From Enoplosus armatus (taxonomy: Eukaryota; Chordata; Actinopteri; Centrarchiformes; Enoplosidae), in the NCBI RefSeq assembly GCF_043641665.1, contig NC_092184.1:2649608-2713607 (forward strand): a stretch of DNA of 64,000 bases. The letters run 5' to 3'. The position numbers and the translations under genes were made by a program. Under the pieces are notes generated by a model that had not been told where the DNA came from, searched no databases, and saw only the letters and a program-made list of their open reading frames with translations. Positions 12,801 through 24,692 of the stretch are shown one piece after another; positions within the stretch are counted from its first letter, which is position 1; each line of letters opens with the position of its first letter.

Positions 12801-15665
12801 TGGCAAACTCCTTCAGCCGCCGCTGCTCCTACATCGCAGAGTCTGACGCCCATGTCAAAGAGAAGGCCATCCAGTTCGGCTTTGTGCTGGGTAAATGGTG
12901 GGACAGGGCGCGGAGGGTTTCACACACACACACCCTGAGATACTCTTGTGTGCAACAGGAACAGAGAAACGATGAGCGAATAAGTGGAGGCCATTCATTC
13001 CTCCCACTGATGTTATCATAGCTTAAGCTGATAGGAAAAATACCTCAGGGATCAGAGATGGGCCGGATCGTTGCCAGCGGTTATGTAGCCAATGTTATCT
13101 AATTACACCACATTTATTACTACCATGGATGCACTATTAAGTATAATAGACGTTGATGAATAGATGTCCTTTTCTTAAAATATCATGCAGCGCAGTCTGT
13201 AAGGCTGCATCCAGACCAAATCAGCGATTAGTGCTGGGTTATGTGGGAGCTCTGGGGCTCTGACATTCTCCAAAAGTTGAATCTGTTTCAACTTTTCCCT
13301 GCCTTTGTTTTTCCCGCCACCGCCGCAGCCTAAACCGACTACCCACATTCAAATGAATGGGAGGACTGGCGTTTTCACCGCAATGCCTGATTTGGTCTGA
13401 ATGCAGCCTAAGTATTAGGACACATCTTCATTGAAATGAAATGATAAATGAGGTTAAATTACTATCAGGGGCTCATAGATGGTGGTGGTGTTGGCGTTAT
13501 CTCAAGACATTATATGTAACACGGCGAGCCAGTGTGTCATATAACCATTACCTCTATGGTAAACACGCCATAGCTCAGCTGCTCAGCTGCACCCACAAGC
13601 AAGAACAGCAGCGTTTACTTTGGTAGACTATTCTTTGGCTTGCTACCTCAACATCACCACATGTAATTGATGATGAAATGAAAGATATTTACCAGCCCTG
13701 TGGTTTTATCCAAGCAAGATGCTCTTGGCCAATCCGTGTTTTCCTCAGCACAGGTTCTAGAGAGGATTTTCAAAACTACTGTTGGATGATATCACGTGTA
13801 GTCAGCCAAACAGTTCATATTTTTCATATGGTCTTAGACAAGGCCAGTTAGATAGCCATCTTAAAGTCCACCACTACTTTTCCTTTACCTCTTGGTTGGA
13901 TGCCTGTTAAGCAGTAACTTTGCTGGCTAGCCATGGCAGTCACGGTTTTTGAAAAGTGAGAAGAGCGCTACATTAGCTAAATGAAGCACTTGATGTGTGT
14001 CTTGCTTCTAGTGTGTTTAGAAGATGAGTTTCTCTGTCTTTTGTTGCTCCCACACATAGTTTGCACTGACACATTTTTTGAATAGAGCATTTGGGTAAAA
14101 GTTTTTAGAAAACCACCCTATACTTTAGCCACCAGTGAGTACAGGGGATGCGGAATTGGAGACAGCTCGAGTAATGTGATGTCTTTTGATTCTATAGGTG
14201 GCTTCCTGTCTGATGCGGGCTGGTATGGCGATGCCGAGAAGGTGTTTCTGTCGTGCCTGCAGCTGTGCACGCTCCACAGTGAGGTCCTCCACTGCTTCCG
14301 GGCTGTAGAATGCTGTGTCAGGTCTGTGTCAAAACCTGTGGACATTCACTGTGTGGTTATATTTAGTAAGAATTCCTTTCAAATACCCTTTTGTGTAGAA
14401 TGTGTAAATTAGTTTACTTAATCTTTTAGGTCTTTTCAGTTTTAGTCATAGCAAAACAAAGCATTTTAGTCCCATTCAGTGGTGCACCCTTGACCAGTGT
14501 GACTTTTTCTTTTTTTTGGCACAGAAAGGCATCAGGTGCTGGTTGCCAAAGTTGACAAAATGGCCTCCATAGTGTCTTTGTGTTTGGAATTATATTGGTC
14601 CCATGTCATTACACCCATTCAGTAATGTAGAGGTAATATCAAGAATGATCTGTCTCTGTTACACACACACACAGCTACACACAGAATTCATTTCACAGCC
14701 GGTGACTCGAAATGCAGACTGTCAATGATAGAATAACAACAATCTTTGAATTTGACATTTGCAAGTTAGTATATTGAGTTGAGTAAGTTTTGATAGGCTT
14801 GACAAATGGCTATTTTAAGTCTGATCAGAGTTGTAGTTGCGTTAGATCAGAACCACACGAAACGCATACGTTAGGGCTGAGAAGGATTTCTTGATTTTTA
14901 AGGCTGCAGTAAATGGCAAGTTTTTACCAGGTTAATATTCAAAACTGTGGCATCAAGCAGCTCCTTTATGGGGGCATCTGTTCTAGTTCTCTCTGTTTCT
15001 TCAAATCCTTTATTGTTTTTCCAGCCCAGTGGATCTCAGCAAATTTCAAATTCTACATACAGGGGCTCTAATTGAGATCAGTGAATTGTCACACTGCAGA
15101 CATTTTCCACCCACGTCCAAGGTGTTGTTTTCCTTGAGAGTACACTTCATAAGCAGAGGGCCAGCTTCAGTTCGCCACTCTGCAGATTGTATTTACTATT
15201 GATAAGTACCAAGACAACTGGCCGTTTAACATTCACAGAAAAGTTAGGGATGACAGTTTTGATAATCAACAATTTTTTTTTTATGTCTAGCCCTCCAGCA
15301 GATAGGTTTAAGGCTTTTATAGCACTGTAAATATGACAGTGTGCCGTGTTTATAATATGACAATAAATAATGACTGAATCAGAAAGCCTCCTCAAAAATG
15401 TTTGGCCTGAGGTTGTTATTAAGTTCTCCACTCTTTGTCTTCACAGGCTGCTTCATGTCCGTAATGGCAACTGTAAGTACCACCTGGGGGAGGAGACCTT
15501 CAAGCTTGCTCAGTCTTACATGGACAAACTAGCCAAACATGGCCACCAGGCCAACAAGGCAGCGCTATATGGCGAGCTTTGTGCCTTGCTCTTCGCCAAA
15601 AGCCACTATGATGAGGTATGCATGTATGTCTGACCACCAGTGACTGAGGAAATTATATTATATTT

Positions 15666-15709
<44 letters not shown>

Positions 15710-18010
15710 AGACCATAAAGGACCATTTGAATTATTACGCTTGAGTCTGTTTAACAATTGCAGAGTTGCTGAGAAATACTCCAGACAGACGTGGATTAAG
15801 TTTGGCACTCGTATCTTTTTCCAGGCATACAGGTGGTGTATAGAGGCTATGAAGGAAATTACTCCAGGGCTGCCTGTCAAAGTAGTGGTTGATGTCCTCC
15901 GGCAAGCCTCCAAGGTTAACTATGTTCTATATTACAAGATTTAATTGAGTTATCATTGTCGGTACAGTGCCTTTGCAGAATGGATGTACAGAACAGCAGG
16001 CGTGATTGTGTAAATTTTGACTCGTCTTTCCGCTGCAGGCCTGCGTTGTGAAGAGAGAGTTCAGAAAAGCAGAGCAGCTGATCAAACATGCAGTGTTTCT
16101 AGCGAGGTAACCTGCTGTGTCTTTATAAGGACCCAACATTATCCGTGCTCCTTTTTTGTTATCATTCTGAATTGAATTCTGATTCAGTGTTTTGTGTTTT
16201 GCAGAGAACATTTTGGACACAAGCATCCCAAGTACTCCGACACGCTGCTAGATTATGGATTTTACTTATTAAATGTAGACAACATATGCCAATCAGTCGC
16301 TATTTACCAGGTAAGTAGAGTGATTGGCAACAGAGCGTGTCCATGTTTTCTATGTACTCATTTTCATTAAGAACCAGTGTGGCGTATTATGTATGTCTAA
16401 TTAAAGGTCCTTTCTTTCTGTGCAAATTCCAGACAGCGCTGGACATCCGACAGTCTGTGTTCGGGGGGAAGAACATCCACGTTGCCACAGCCCACGAAGA
16501 CCTGGCCTACTCCTCATACGTGCACCAGTACAGCTCGGGGAAATTTGACAACGCTCTGTGAGTACAATAAATCTTCCAAACTCAGGACTATTCCTAGACC
16601 AGCCAGATAATTACATTAGACATGCTGCTCCCTTGTAGATGAAGCACAAGACTGTGACTCATACTGTGGTGGTCAGTTCTCTCACTGTCCTGGTGTTTAT
16701 GTTTTAATGGCTGCAGGCCTTGTGTGCCATTTCATACATTAAAATCATCATCATTTTAGACAAAGTGATAGTTGATGGCAGGGAGCTGAGTGGAAGATGT
16801 TTCCAGTGACACTCCTTCCTGTATACAAAGGGCCTGTTTCAAAACTGGGTAATGCCCTTACCTCTAACCCCGATCACAGCTTCAAAACAACTTGCTTTAA
16901 GGGAAACACTTGCCTTTCTTGGAAGTGTTTATCCTGAATAGAGTCCAGTTTCTTGCCAAGTCCGAGTTGCATGACATTTGTTTGTTTCAGCTGCTGTGCT
17001 TGTTCCTCAGATTCCATGCAGAACGTGCCATAGACATCATAACTCACATTCTGCCTGAGGACCATCTGCTGCTGGCCTCCTCCAAGAGAGTCAAAGGTAA
17101 GATGAAGGCGTTTCCTGGAGACACTGGGCTTCTGCCCGCTGTGTGGAGGGTACAGCGGGGTGAACATCAGGCAGGCACTGGAGTTTTCCATGATCCTTGT
17201 TTTAAGCCTTTCTATGTTATGAATTGCAGACTTTTTTTTAACTCTACAGATTCAAGTCTTTACAGTTTCTCAAAAGTGCCCAAATCAGAAGACGCATTTG
17301 CACAGGTTTCAAATCTGTATCTAAAAGGAGTGAGTTATTGCTTTAAAACGTCAGGTTTAGAAGATGCGTAGTCAACTATAAATGAGCTCTGATGATGAGT
17401 ATTATTATGACATATGTGTCAGCCATTGAATATATTCATATGTCATAATTACGATAATAATAATGTGATATATGTTTCATTGCTGACTATGCGTTCAGTC
17501 CTATAATATAAACATTTTTGAATTTGATTGAATAATTAACACTTTAGCAGTTGCTTTCTGGGAATACTTTTTCCACATTCCTCAAGTTCACTTTAACAAC
17601 AGAAAAGGTCTCTTCTTGTTAGACACTTTTTTTTCACCAAAGCACACCTAATTATCTTGGTATGCATATTGAGGAGAGGTTCACCCAGGTTTGTTGCAGT
17701 GACGAGTCGCCTATGCAAAGTGTTAAGATGGTAACAGTGAAGTGCCGTCTGATTCCTGGACAGACGTCTCATGTGTGCTTCGTCATCCTTCATTTCCCCC
17801 AGCTTTGATTCTGGAGGAAATAGCCATCGACTGCCACAATAAGGAGACGGAAGAGCGCCTTCTGCAGGAGGCTCATGACCTTCACCTCTCGTCATTGCAG
17901 CTGGCCAAGAAGGCCTTCGGAGAGTTCAACGTCCAGACAGCCAAACACTATGGCAACCTAGGACGACTCTACCAGTCGATGAGGAAGTTCAAGGTGGATG
18001 GACATGTCTT

Positions 18011-18046
<36 letters not shown>

Positions 18047-20698
18047 AGCAATGAGTGCAAAGATCAACTCTCAGGATTATTATTATTTGTATTGTTCTGG
18101 ATGTAATCAAAGTATTAATTCAGATAATATGAAACAAAAGAAGTGAAACTAGCTCAGGGCTTTTTGCCAGTTGTGTCATTTGATACTAAATAATAATAAT
18201 CTAACATATAATGTAAGAAAACGTGATGACACTGCCACAACATAACATACATTGCTGCTGAAGCAGTAATAGTATCATGGCCTGCTTTGTTAACGCCACA
18301 TTTTCAAAACAAATGTCGAACATATCAGACAAATCAAACAAACGAATGTTGTAAAATGACACCAGAAAGCCAGGGAACACATCTGTGCTCTGCAAGCTAG
18401 TTTCTGAATGATCCCTGGCTGGGTGTACATATAGAGTTAGCGGGCTAATGACTCCCCTCTGGTCAAAGGATAGGCTCACAATTTTTCACAATTGTCTATC
18501 TAAAAAAACAACAGTCAGGTGCCCATATGAACGTTGAAACAGGTGTTGCTTGCTGTAATTATTCGCCCTGCTTGCTTTCAATATATTTATATACTTGTAC
18601 AAGTGATGGGGGACAAAAACTGTCCTTGTTTTGTGTAAAAGTACATTCTGAAGTTGATCTGCAGATAATGTGAGACGTCAGCAGTCTGAGCTGGACAAAG
18701 TGGATATCTTCCATTGTAAAATTCCCTCTTTGTGTTTCCAGTTGTCCAGTGTAGGGATAGTAACAAAAAGGAAGACTTTGGAAGATACCCACTTGATTTG
18801 ACAAACCTTGGAATACATTTTTGTCAGTGCTCATCGCGGGCAGACACCTGGCTCTTAAGGCAGGACCCTGTTTGACCTCATGTTTGTAACAAAACTGTTT
18901 TCGGTTGCTTAAAAGCTTTGAATTTTGCAGTTTAACTGAGCTTCAGTAATGTGACCTTGTCCAAAGGGAGCTCAACTTCTTTAGCCTTGTTTGGCCCAGC
19001 AGCAGTAGTGACACACTGAAAGCGGTGCGTCACAAAGCAAAGTTCGGCCCTATTCTCAGAACTCATACCTCACAGTTAACAAGAGACTAACACTATTTTA
19101 AATCAGCCCTCCATAGAGAGAAACATATTGGGCTCTATATCATTGAAAATGTTCTGGAAATAATGAGTTGAAAACCTACAAGCATTACAACCAGGTTCCA
19201 TAACCACCTCACTTGAACCCAGTGATGACATTTACATGCACTGACCAAAAGTCTGATGTGGAAAAGGAACCAAATGTGTTGCACATTGGAAAAGCACAAG
19301 AAACTCTCTCTGTAATATTTCTGCATTGATGTGTGACCTATGTCTCTATTTTTCTGTGTGTGTGTGTGTCTGTGTCTGGTTTTACGGGTGTCCATCTAAC
19401 CAGGAGGCAGAGGAGATGCACATCAAAGCCATCCAGATCAAGGAGCAGCTTCTGGGCCACGAGGACTACGAGGTGGCTTTGTCTGTGGGTCACCTGGCCT
19501 CTCTCTACAACTACGACATGAACCAGTATGAAGACGCAGAGCGGCTCTACCTGCGCTCCATCGCTATCGGTCAGACACAGGGAAGGGATGGATGGGTCAC
19601 TCAAACTTGATGTTACTTTTTTATCTTTGTCTCTGTTGGTTTTTAACAAAGAAACGTACCTGTACCTTTGTCCACGCCAGGATCCTGTCCTGAATGAGCA
19701 GGCTAGTTACATGTTTTGACCGGATCCTATAAACTGAACCGTGCTGGCATAGGTTACCATGGTGATTTACCCTGTTTAAAAGCAAGCATGCGTCTTGGAT
19801 ACTGGAAACCCTAGGTTAAGCCCAAGGATAGCTGCATAGCTCTCTGATCTCGCGTTGTAATCCAGGCCTGTGGTCACTCCTGTGTCTCATGGATTCCAGA
19901 AAAAAAAAAAAAAAAAGTGTTTTTCTTGTCTGCACCCAGGGGTGCTGCTCCACAAATGAACTGAGCCAAAGCTGGCAGCTGAGTCAGACTGATTTGATCT
20001 GCCTCTCTCTCTCTTTTTGACACTAGCCTCTAATGCCTAATGTCTGTCCAAGGCTTAATCGGCCACGGTGGGGCATTAAGTTAGCCATTAGCAGGCTAAT
20101 TAGCATGTAATTAATAAGCAGTGATGTTGGGCTGCATCGAACGATTACTTTCATCATTGATTGTCAGCTGATAAATTTGATCTCCTAAACATCCGAAAAC
20201 TATTTTCTAGAGCCCAAATTGATGTCCAAAGACATCAATCTACTATAACGTAAGGCAAGGAAAAGCAGTAAACTCTCACATTTGACCAGCTGAAACAATG
20301 ATCTAAGCAATTAATCAATTATCTAAATTGTTGATGATTTGTTTTCAGTTGATTGACTAATGTGTTAATGGACTAATCCGTGCAGCTCTAGGATGAGTAC
20401 AAACATGGCATGTGGTGTTTCCTGCGTCCTCACAGGTAAGAAGCTGTTCGGAGAGGGTTACAGCGGGCTGGAGTACGACTACAGAGGCCTGATCAAACTC
20501 TACAACTCGGTGGGAAACTACGAGAAGGTGTTTGAATACCACAACGTACTGTCCAACTGGAACCGGCTGAGGGACCGACAGTTTGCAGTGGCAGATGCCC
20601 TGGAGGACGTCAACACTACGCCCCAGCAGACCCAGGAGGTGGTACAAGCTTTCCTATTGGCTCAGAGCCTGGGCCCCACCCGCCCCTGTCTCGGCTGA
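6809..20698 (+). CDS. APPBP2: APPBP2 (PAT1), amyloid precursor protein-binding protein 2, complete
   Basis: TPR-repeat protein. It binds the APP cytoplasmic tail and microtubules and is a substrate receptor of CUL2-RING ubiquitin ligases for C-terminal degrons. Exons: 6809-6946, 11509-11597, 12739-12890, 14198-14321, 15447-15615, 15825-15914, 16039-16106, 16205-16310, 16433-16557, 17011-17096, 17803-17993, 19404-19569, 20436-20698. Phases agree at all 12 junctions and total 1767 bases, i.e. 588 residues plus TGA (human about 585). The N-terminus MAAVELEWIPETLYNTAISA is nearly identical to the vertebrate protein. TPR-type helix pairs occupy the central and C-terminal parts, for example GRLYQSMRKF and ASLYNYDMNQYEDAERLYLR. 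Only the last ten or so residues diverge from human. The ATG lies in AACATGG. Identity is very secure. Confidence 0.97.
8244..8285 (+). repeat. Retrotransposon 3'-tail repeat, copy 4
   Basis: AAATTTCCCC then GGGATTAATAAAGGATTATC. This is a diverged copy of the tail seen at 3439, 44853 and 48721. Copy is short. Confidence 0.45.
10571..11123. mobile_element. Non-autonomous PIF/Harbinger-like DNA transposon, 553 bases
   Basis: The left end GGGGGTTTTCACACT and the reverse complement of the right end GGGCGTTTTCATATT form imperfect terminal inverted repeats (12 of 15 match). They are flanked by a 3-base duplication CTA (10568-10570 and 11124-11126). A 3-base duplication suits PIF/Harbinger. An 80-codon open frame inside (10815-11054) has no recognised domain. 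Confidence 0.6.
11598..12738 (+). other. APPBP2 intron 2
   Basis: 1.14 kb, GTAAGA to CTGCAG. No repeat or gene was recognised in it. Confidence 0.85.
12891..14197 (+). other. APPBP2 intron 3
   Basis: 1.3 kb, ending TCTATAG. It contains the 206-base MITE at 13203-13408. Nothing else was recognised. Confidence 0.85.
13203..13408. mobile_element. PIF/Harbinger-type MITE, 206 bases
   Basis: The termini GGCTGCATCCAGACCAAATC and, inverted, GGCTGCATTCAGACCAAATC differ at one position over at least 20 bases. The element is bordered on both sides by TAA (13200-13202 and 13409-13411). TAA is the target duplication expected of PIF/Harbinger elements. There is no coding capacity. Confidence 0.8.
14322..15446 (+). 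other. APPBP2 intron 4
   Basis: 1.1 kb between exons 4 and 5. It is AT-rich and nothing specific was recognised. Confidence 0.8.
15668..15706. repeat. (TA)n microsatellite
   Basis: An uninterrupted AT dinucleotide run in APPBP2 intron 5. Confidence 0.9.
16558..17010 (+). other. APPBP2 intron 9
   Basis: A 453-base intron, GTGAGT to CTCAG. A second AG (16989-16990, TTTCAG) lies 20 bases before the acceptor used here. Choosing it would add 20 bases and break the frame. Confidence 0.85.
17097..17802 (+). other. APPBP2 intron 10
   Basis: 706-base intron, GTAAGA to CCCCCAG. No other feature was recognised. Confidence 0.85.
18015..18044. repeat. (TG)n microsatellite
   Basis: About 15 TG units shortly downstream of the APPBP2 exon 11 donor site. 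Confidence 0.9.
18464..18850. repeat. Fold-back MITE-like repeat, copy 1
   Basis: Begins CAAAGGATAGGCTCACA and includes CAACAGTCAGGTGCCCATAT, GTGATGGGGGACAAAA and CCACTTGATTTGACAAA. The same blocks recur, partly inverted, at 53687-54065. Class is not established. Confidence 0.55.
19570..20435 (+). other. APPBP2 intron 12
   Basis: An 866-base intron. Its last third is a decayed hAT-type repeat (20131-20391) that ends about 45 bases before exon 13. Confidence 0.85.
20131..20391. mobile_element. hAT-type MITE, GGGCTGCA family, decayed copy
   Basis: Starts GGGCTGCATCGAACGATTAC and ends GTGCAGCTCTA, matching in layout the better copy at 43644-43897. Internal AACAATGATCTAAGCAATTA and AGTTGATTGACTAAT correspond to its AT-rich ends. 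No clear duplication was found. Confidence 0.6.
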
Positions 20699-22455
20699 TT
20701 TTATGAGGGAAGAGAGGGGCGGGGGTGGGGGTGGGGGGAAGACCCGTGGGCTTTAGCCTGGTGAGGACATACAATAAGCCCAAATGTGATGCTTCAGTTG
20801 CACACAGTTATTTAGTAATACACAGAAAATTCAAGCATCACCGGCCAGTCAGTCGGCTTTATAGTCACTGCAGCTGCCAGGACACACACACACACACACA
20901 CACCGACATACACACACATTTAGTCATGGAATAAAAAAAAGTAGAGAAGACACCGTTATCAAACCTCATCGACACCCACACAAACCACCAAGATGCAACT
21001 CCAGGCTGGGCTCAGCTTCACCCCACAGAGCAGACTGTTGCATTTCTCCAAGAGAAAGAGGACACACGACTGAGGGGGGGGGGGGGTAAAAAAAATGAAG
21101 AGAGAAAAAAAAAAAAAACCTCAAACGTCCTGTAAGGATGACAAATGACCTCTCCTCTTCTCTTGTCTCGCTCGCCGCCTTTCTTTTCAGTTTGGAATCG
21201 GAGAACATTTTTGCTTTTGTATTTAAACCAGTGTAGCTCTGAATGCCATGAGACTCGTCACAGATCAAAACCATGTTCTCCAGGGCTATGTACATGACAG
21301 TATCTGGACCCCGCGCACATCTATGAAAGACCTGTTTCAACCCACGTCCATCGGCATCGTCACTTGGCGGATCAGAGAATGGGGAAAATGTCAGATATTT
21401 TTGACACTTGTACAGTAAAAATAATACAGCAGATTGTACACTTAAGTTTCAGTTGAAGGCTTCTTGTTTGTTTTTTATTGTTTTGGGGGTTTTTTTCTCT
21501 TTGCAAAGAAATGAAAGTGGACCCTACGAAACCTCCTGTTATGAACTGCTTGGTGGAGAGATTACAAACAGTGGAATGTGTTGAACCAGTGGGTATATTG
21601 TTACACACACAACAGGCTGCACAGGCCTTGTTTTCAATTTATTTTATCTCTTTTTTTTTTTCCAGCTTAGTACTGACCTAGAATAATTAAAATGCCAATA
21701 ATTTATATGCAAAAGCGTATGTTTATGTAGCCCTTTGTTTATGCTTTTCTTACTGAGTGGCCATGAATTCTAAAGAAACAGCTCAGCACCATTACATTTC
21801 AACTTTCAAGGGACATGGGTAGGAGTGAAAAGAGGAAGATGCTACATGTACAGAGGCTTCGAAGCCTCCCTTTATTTGTCAATCTTAAGGTTGTGGCTTC
21901 ACGTATGAGTGTGTATGTGTGTCAGTATACACAGATAGAACTCTGGGTGCCCAAGTGCTCCACTGATGATTACCAGCCTTACACCAGCTTGCAGTTATCT
22001 GTCTGTAGACGGACCCATACTTCTAAGTGCTAAATAAACTATTATACCCTTAAGGGCACTACAATGGGGACCAATATTGTATATTTGTGTGTGTGTGTGT
22101 GTGTGTGAGCGTGCATGCATGTGTCGCCAGCCTGTTTACCTGTGCATCTGGCCTTTCCTCTCCACTCCTTCCCGTCAGATATCCCATTAAAGCAAAGTTC
22201 CAGATTTTCTTCTTTTTTTTTTCTTTTTTTTTTTAAATTTTTTACTGGACCATGTTTTTCCATCAGCCTCTATCATGCTGACTGTTTCTGTCCAAAATCA
22301 CATCAATTGTTTCACTGTAGAGATGAACTAGCTTGCTTTCGAGGGTGCTGGTCTTTAATCATAATGAACCGGTGGGAAAAACACCCGTCTGGTCTACACG
22401 CAGCACTTTTAAAGGATCAGATCACTCCGATTACACAAAAAAAAGAAATATATAA

Positions 22456-22457
<2 letters not shown>

Positions 22458-22489
<32 letters not shown>
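22458..22489. repeat. (TA)n microsatellite
   Basis: An AT dinucleotide run downstream of APPBP2. Confidence 0.9.
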
Positions 22490-22492
<3 letters not shown>

Positions 22493-24528
22493 TTACCTCG
22501 AGTTTAGTGGTTCTTGGTATTTGCCAAACCAAGTGTATTTTTAAGGCTGATACAAATATTGGCATTTGGGAGTTAAAAAAAAAAAAACAACCTAATATTC
22601 ATTCTTTTTACAACGTGGGGCCCTTACGTTTGGTTAATCGAGAATTGGGACCAACATATGTGCTGACAGTGGACACTTTACAGTGTATTATCAACTTGTT
22701 AGTGCTCTCTGCTGGACAAACTATGTGATGGCAACATTTGTCTAAATTACTTGGCATTTCTCTGCTGACATTTCTTGTGATTTTATCGGGCAACATATCC
22801 ACAAAACGGATACATCCGCAATATATCTGCCAATATACCAGCCCGGGTCGATAAATATATATATATATCATCTAAAGCTTTTGGAGGCCATGTAGTATTT
22901 CCTCGGGATGGAGGCAGAAATGTCAGAGATGGTTCTCTCTGAACCCCGGGTAGATCAAATCAAAACTATCTGCATGGCTAAATACCATTAGAGGTAAGTG
23001 AGAGATAGATTGATTCGGGTGAACTGAGCCTTTATTAGCGCCGAGTGAAGAGTCCTGGATGAAGTGAGCATGACATTTGTGGCTTTGCAGAGAAACAAGT
23101 GATGAGATTTTGCTCGGAAACCTTCTCACTGGTGGAAAATGTGAAAATCAACAAATTTAGGCACTGATATCTGCAACATGACTGAAAATGTGATGCCTTT
23201 GATAAGTTACCCCGCTGTGTTTTAAGTGAATGAAGAAAACGAGCTTTGCCTTGCTATATTGCTTCAGTGCTGTCGGACGTCTCCCTCTCTAGCAGTGATG
23301 TGAGTGGCTCTAGCTGAGGAGGTCCAGCCTTAGCCCCCTTAAAAGGACGCTCAGCTACAGTCTCGGTGCTTTGACTTTAACGGGCGCACCCTCTCCCTCC
23401 GGGAGACAGAGAACGTGTTTCCGGGGCAGACGTGGAAATGAATGTTAACCTGCAGTCGGTATTTCCAAGCAGTAAGATTTGGACAATTTGCAGACAACAG
23501 TATATTACAGTAGAGTTGGGCTTGTGACAAATGATAAATACATATCATCTTGTCTTCCAAAGTGAATAATTGCAAAAATTGAATTGAAAAACCTACCCTT
23601 AGACACTCCTACACTGTTAGATATCATGATTAGTCTATCCCAGATTTATTTAGTTCTTTCCTTCAGCTACACTGACTGCTTTTAATAAAATGTCACATGT
23701 CCTGCTGAATGGCGTTCTGCTCTATTAGGGCTACTGTTTTGGAGCCACTGGCAAGCGATTTCTGCGTCTTCTGAGATGGACTTTTCTCTGGACCACCTGT
23801 GAAAGTTCTAGAAAAGGCTCCTTTTCAATGATTTTGACATGAAGCATCTTCTGTCCCAACTGCAGCTGAACTGTCAATATCTGGCCATGATGTCACGTCC
23901 TCTGTACGGCCGGCAGGATAAAGGAAACAAACCCAGACGTGCTTTTTTTTTTTTTTTTTTTTGTTAAAAACAGTGTTGAAGTGTTTTTAGGGTTGTTTTT
24001 TTTTTCCCTTGAACAATAACCCTGAGAAACCAGCTGACTGATGAAATATACGAGACAAGGTTTTGACTTGACATCATTGGGATCTACTGATTTCTGAGAG
24101 GGAATGCCATAGTTTCAGTGCTGGAGGGGGTGGGCTGGGGGTCAAAGGGGAGCGTGGGGCTATCCGAGAAAGATGGACAAAGTTAAAGATAGAAGCTGTT
24201 ATCTCTCCCGACAGCCCGCGTGGTCAGATGATTGACAACCAAATGTGATGAGGGGATGTTTCACTGTTGTCCTGTTACTGCTTCACTGTTAGCTGCAAAA
24301 AAAACATTAAAACTTATATCATTGATCACAAACTCCACATGCATTTTCCTCTGTGTTTATGCCACAAAGAACTGATTCACATCCCAGTGAAATGAAACAC
24401 ACCCAAACAAGTGTTGTAAACATACAAGAACCGTTGATGGTAATAAATATTAAATGTATTTTATATCACAACCCACTTAGTTTCCATCCTTCACTGGTGG
24501 ACCCCCCCGTTATGACCTGTTTACAATA

Positions 24529-24692
24529 CGCTGTACAGCCAAAAGTATGTGGACACACTAAAGTGTACCTATGGTCCGGGACTGTTTTCATGGTTTGGGC
24601 CCCTTCCATAGTGTTCTTCCAACTTTGTGGCAACAGTTGGTGGACGCCCATTCCTGTTTCAACGGTACCGTCCCCCAATGTGTGGTGGCTCT
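24529..24692. mobile_element. Tc1/mariner-like fragment, internally deleted
   Basis: A terminal-repeat-like stretch CAGCCAAAAGTATGTGGACA is joined directly to transposase-like sequence TTCCAACTTTGTGGCAACAG and CCCATTCCTGTTTCAACGG. In intact fish Tc1-like elements the second part encodes the segment before the second catalytic Asp. Here the frame is decayed and the opposite terminus was not found. Confidence 0.6.

Larger units (their letters stand above)
17994..19403 (+). other. APPBP2 intron 11
   Basis: 1.4 kb. It holds a (TG)n tract at 18015-18044, 21 bases after the donor, and a fold-back type repeat at 18464-18850. Confidence 0.85.

Noticed and set aside
16910..17371. 153-codon plus-strand frame
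   Set aside because: It is APPBP2 exon 10 (17011-17096) with intron read on both sides.
20436..20698. Minus-strand 96-codon frame opposite APPBP2 exon 13 (20357-20647)
   Set aside because: Shadow of the real exon; the plus-strand reading matches APPBP2 exactly in phase and content.
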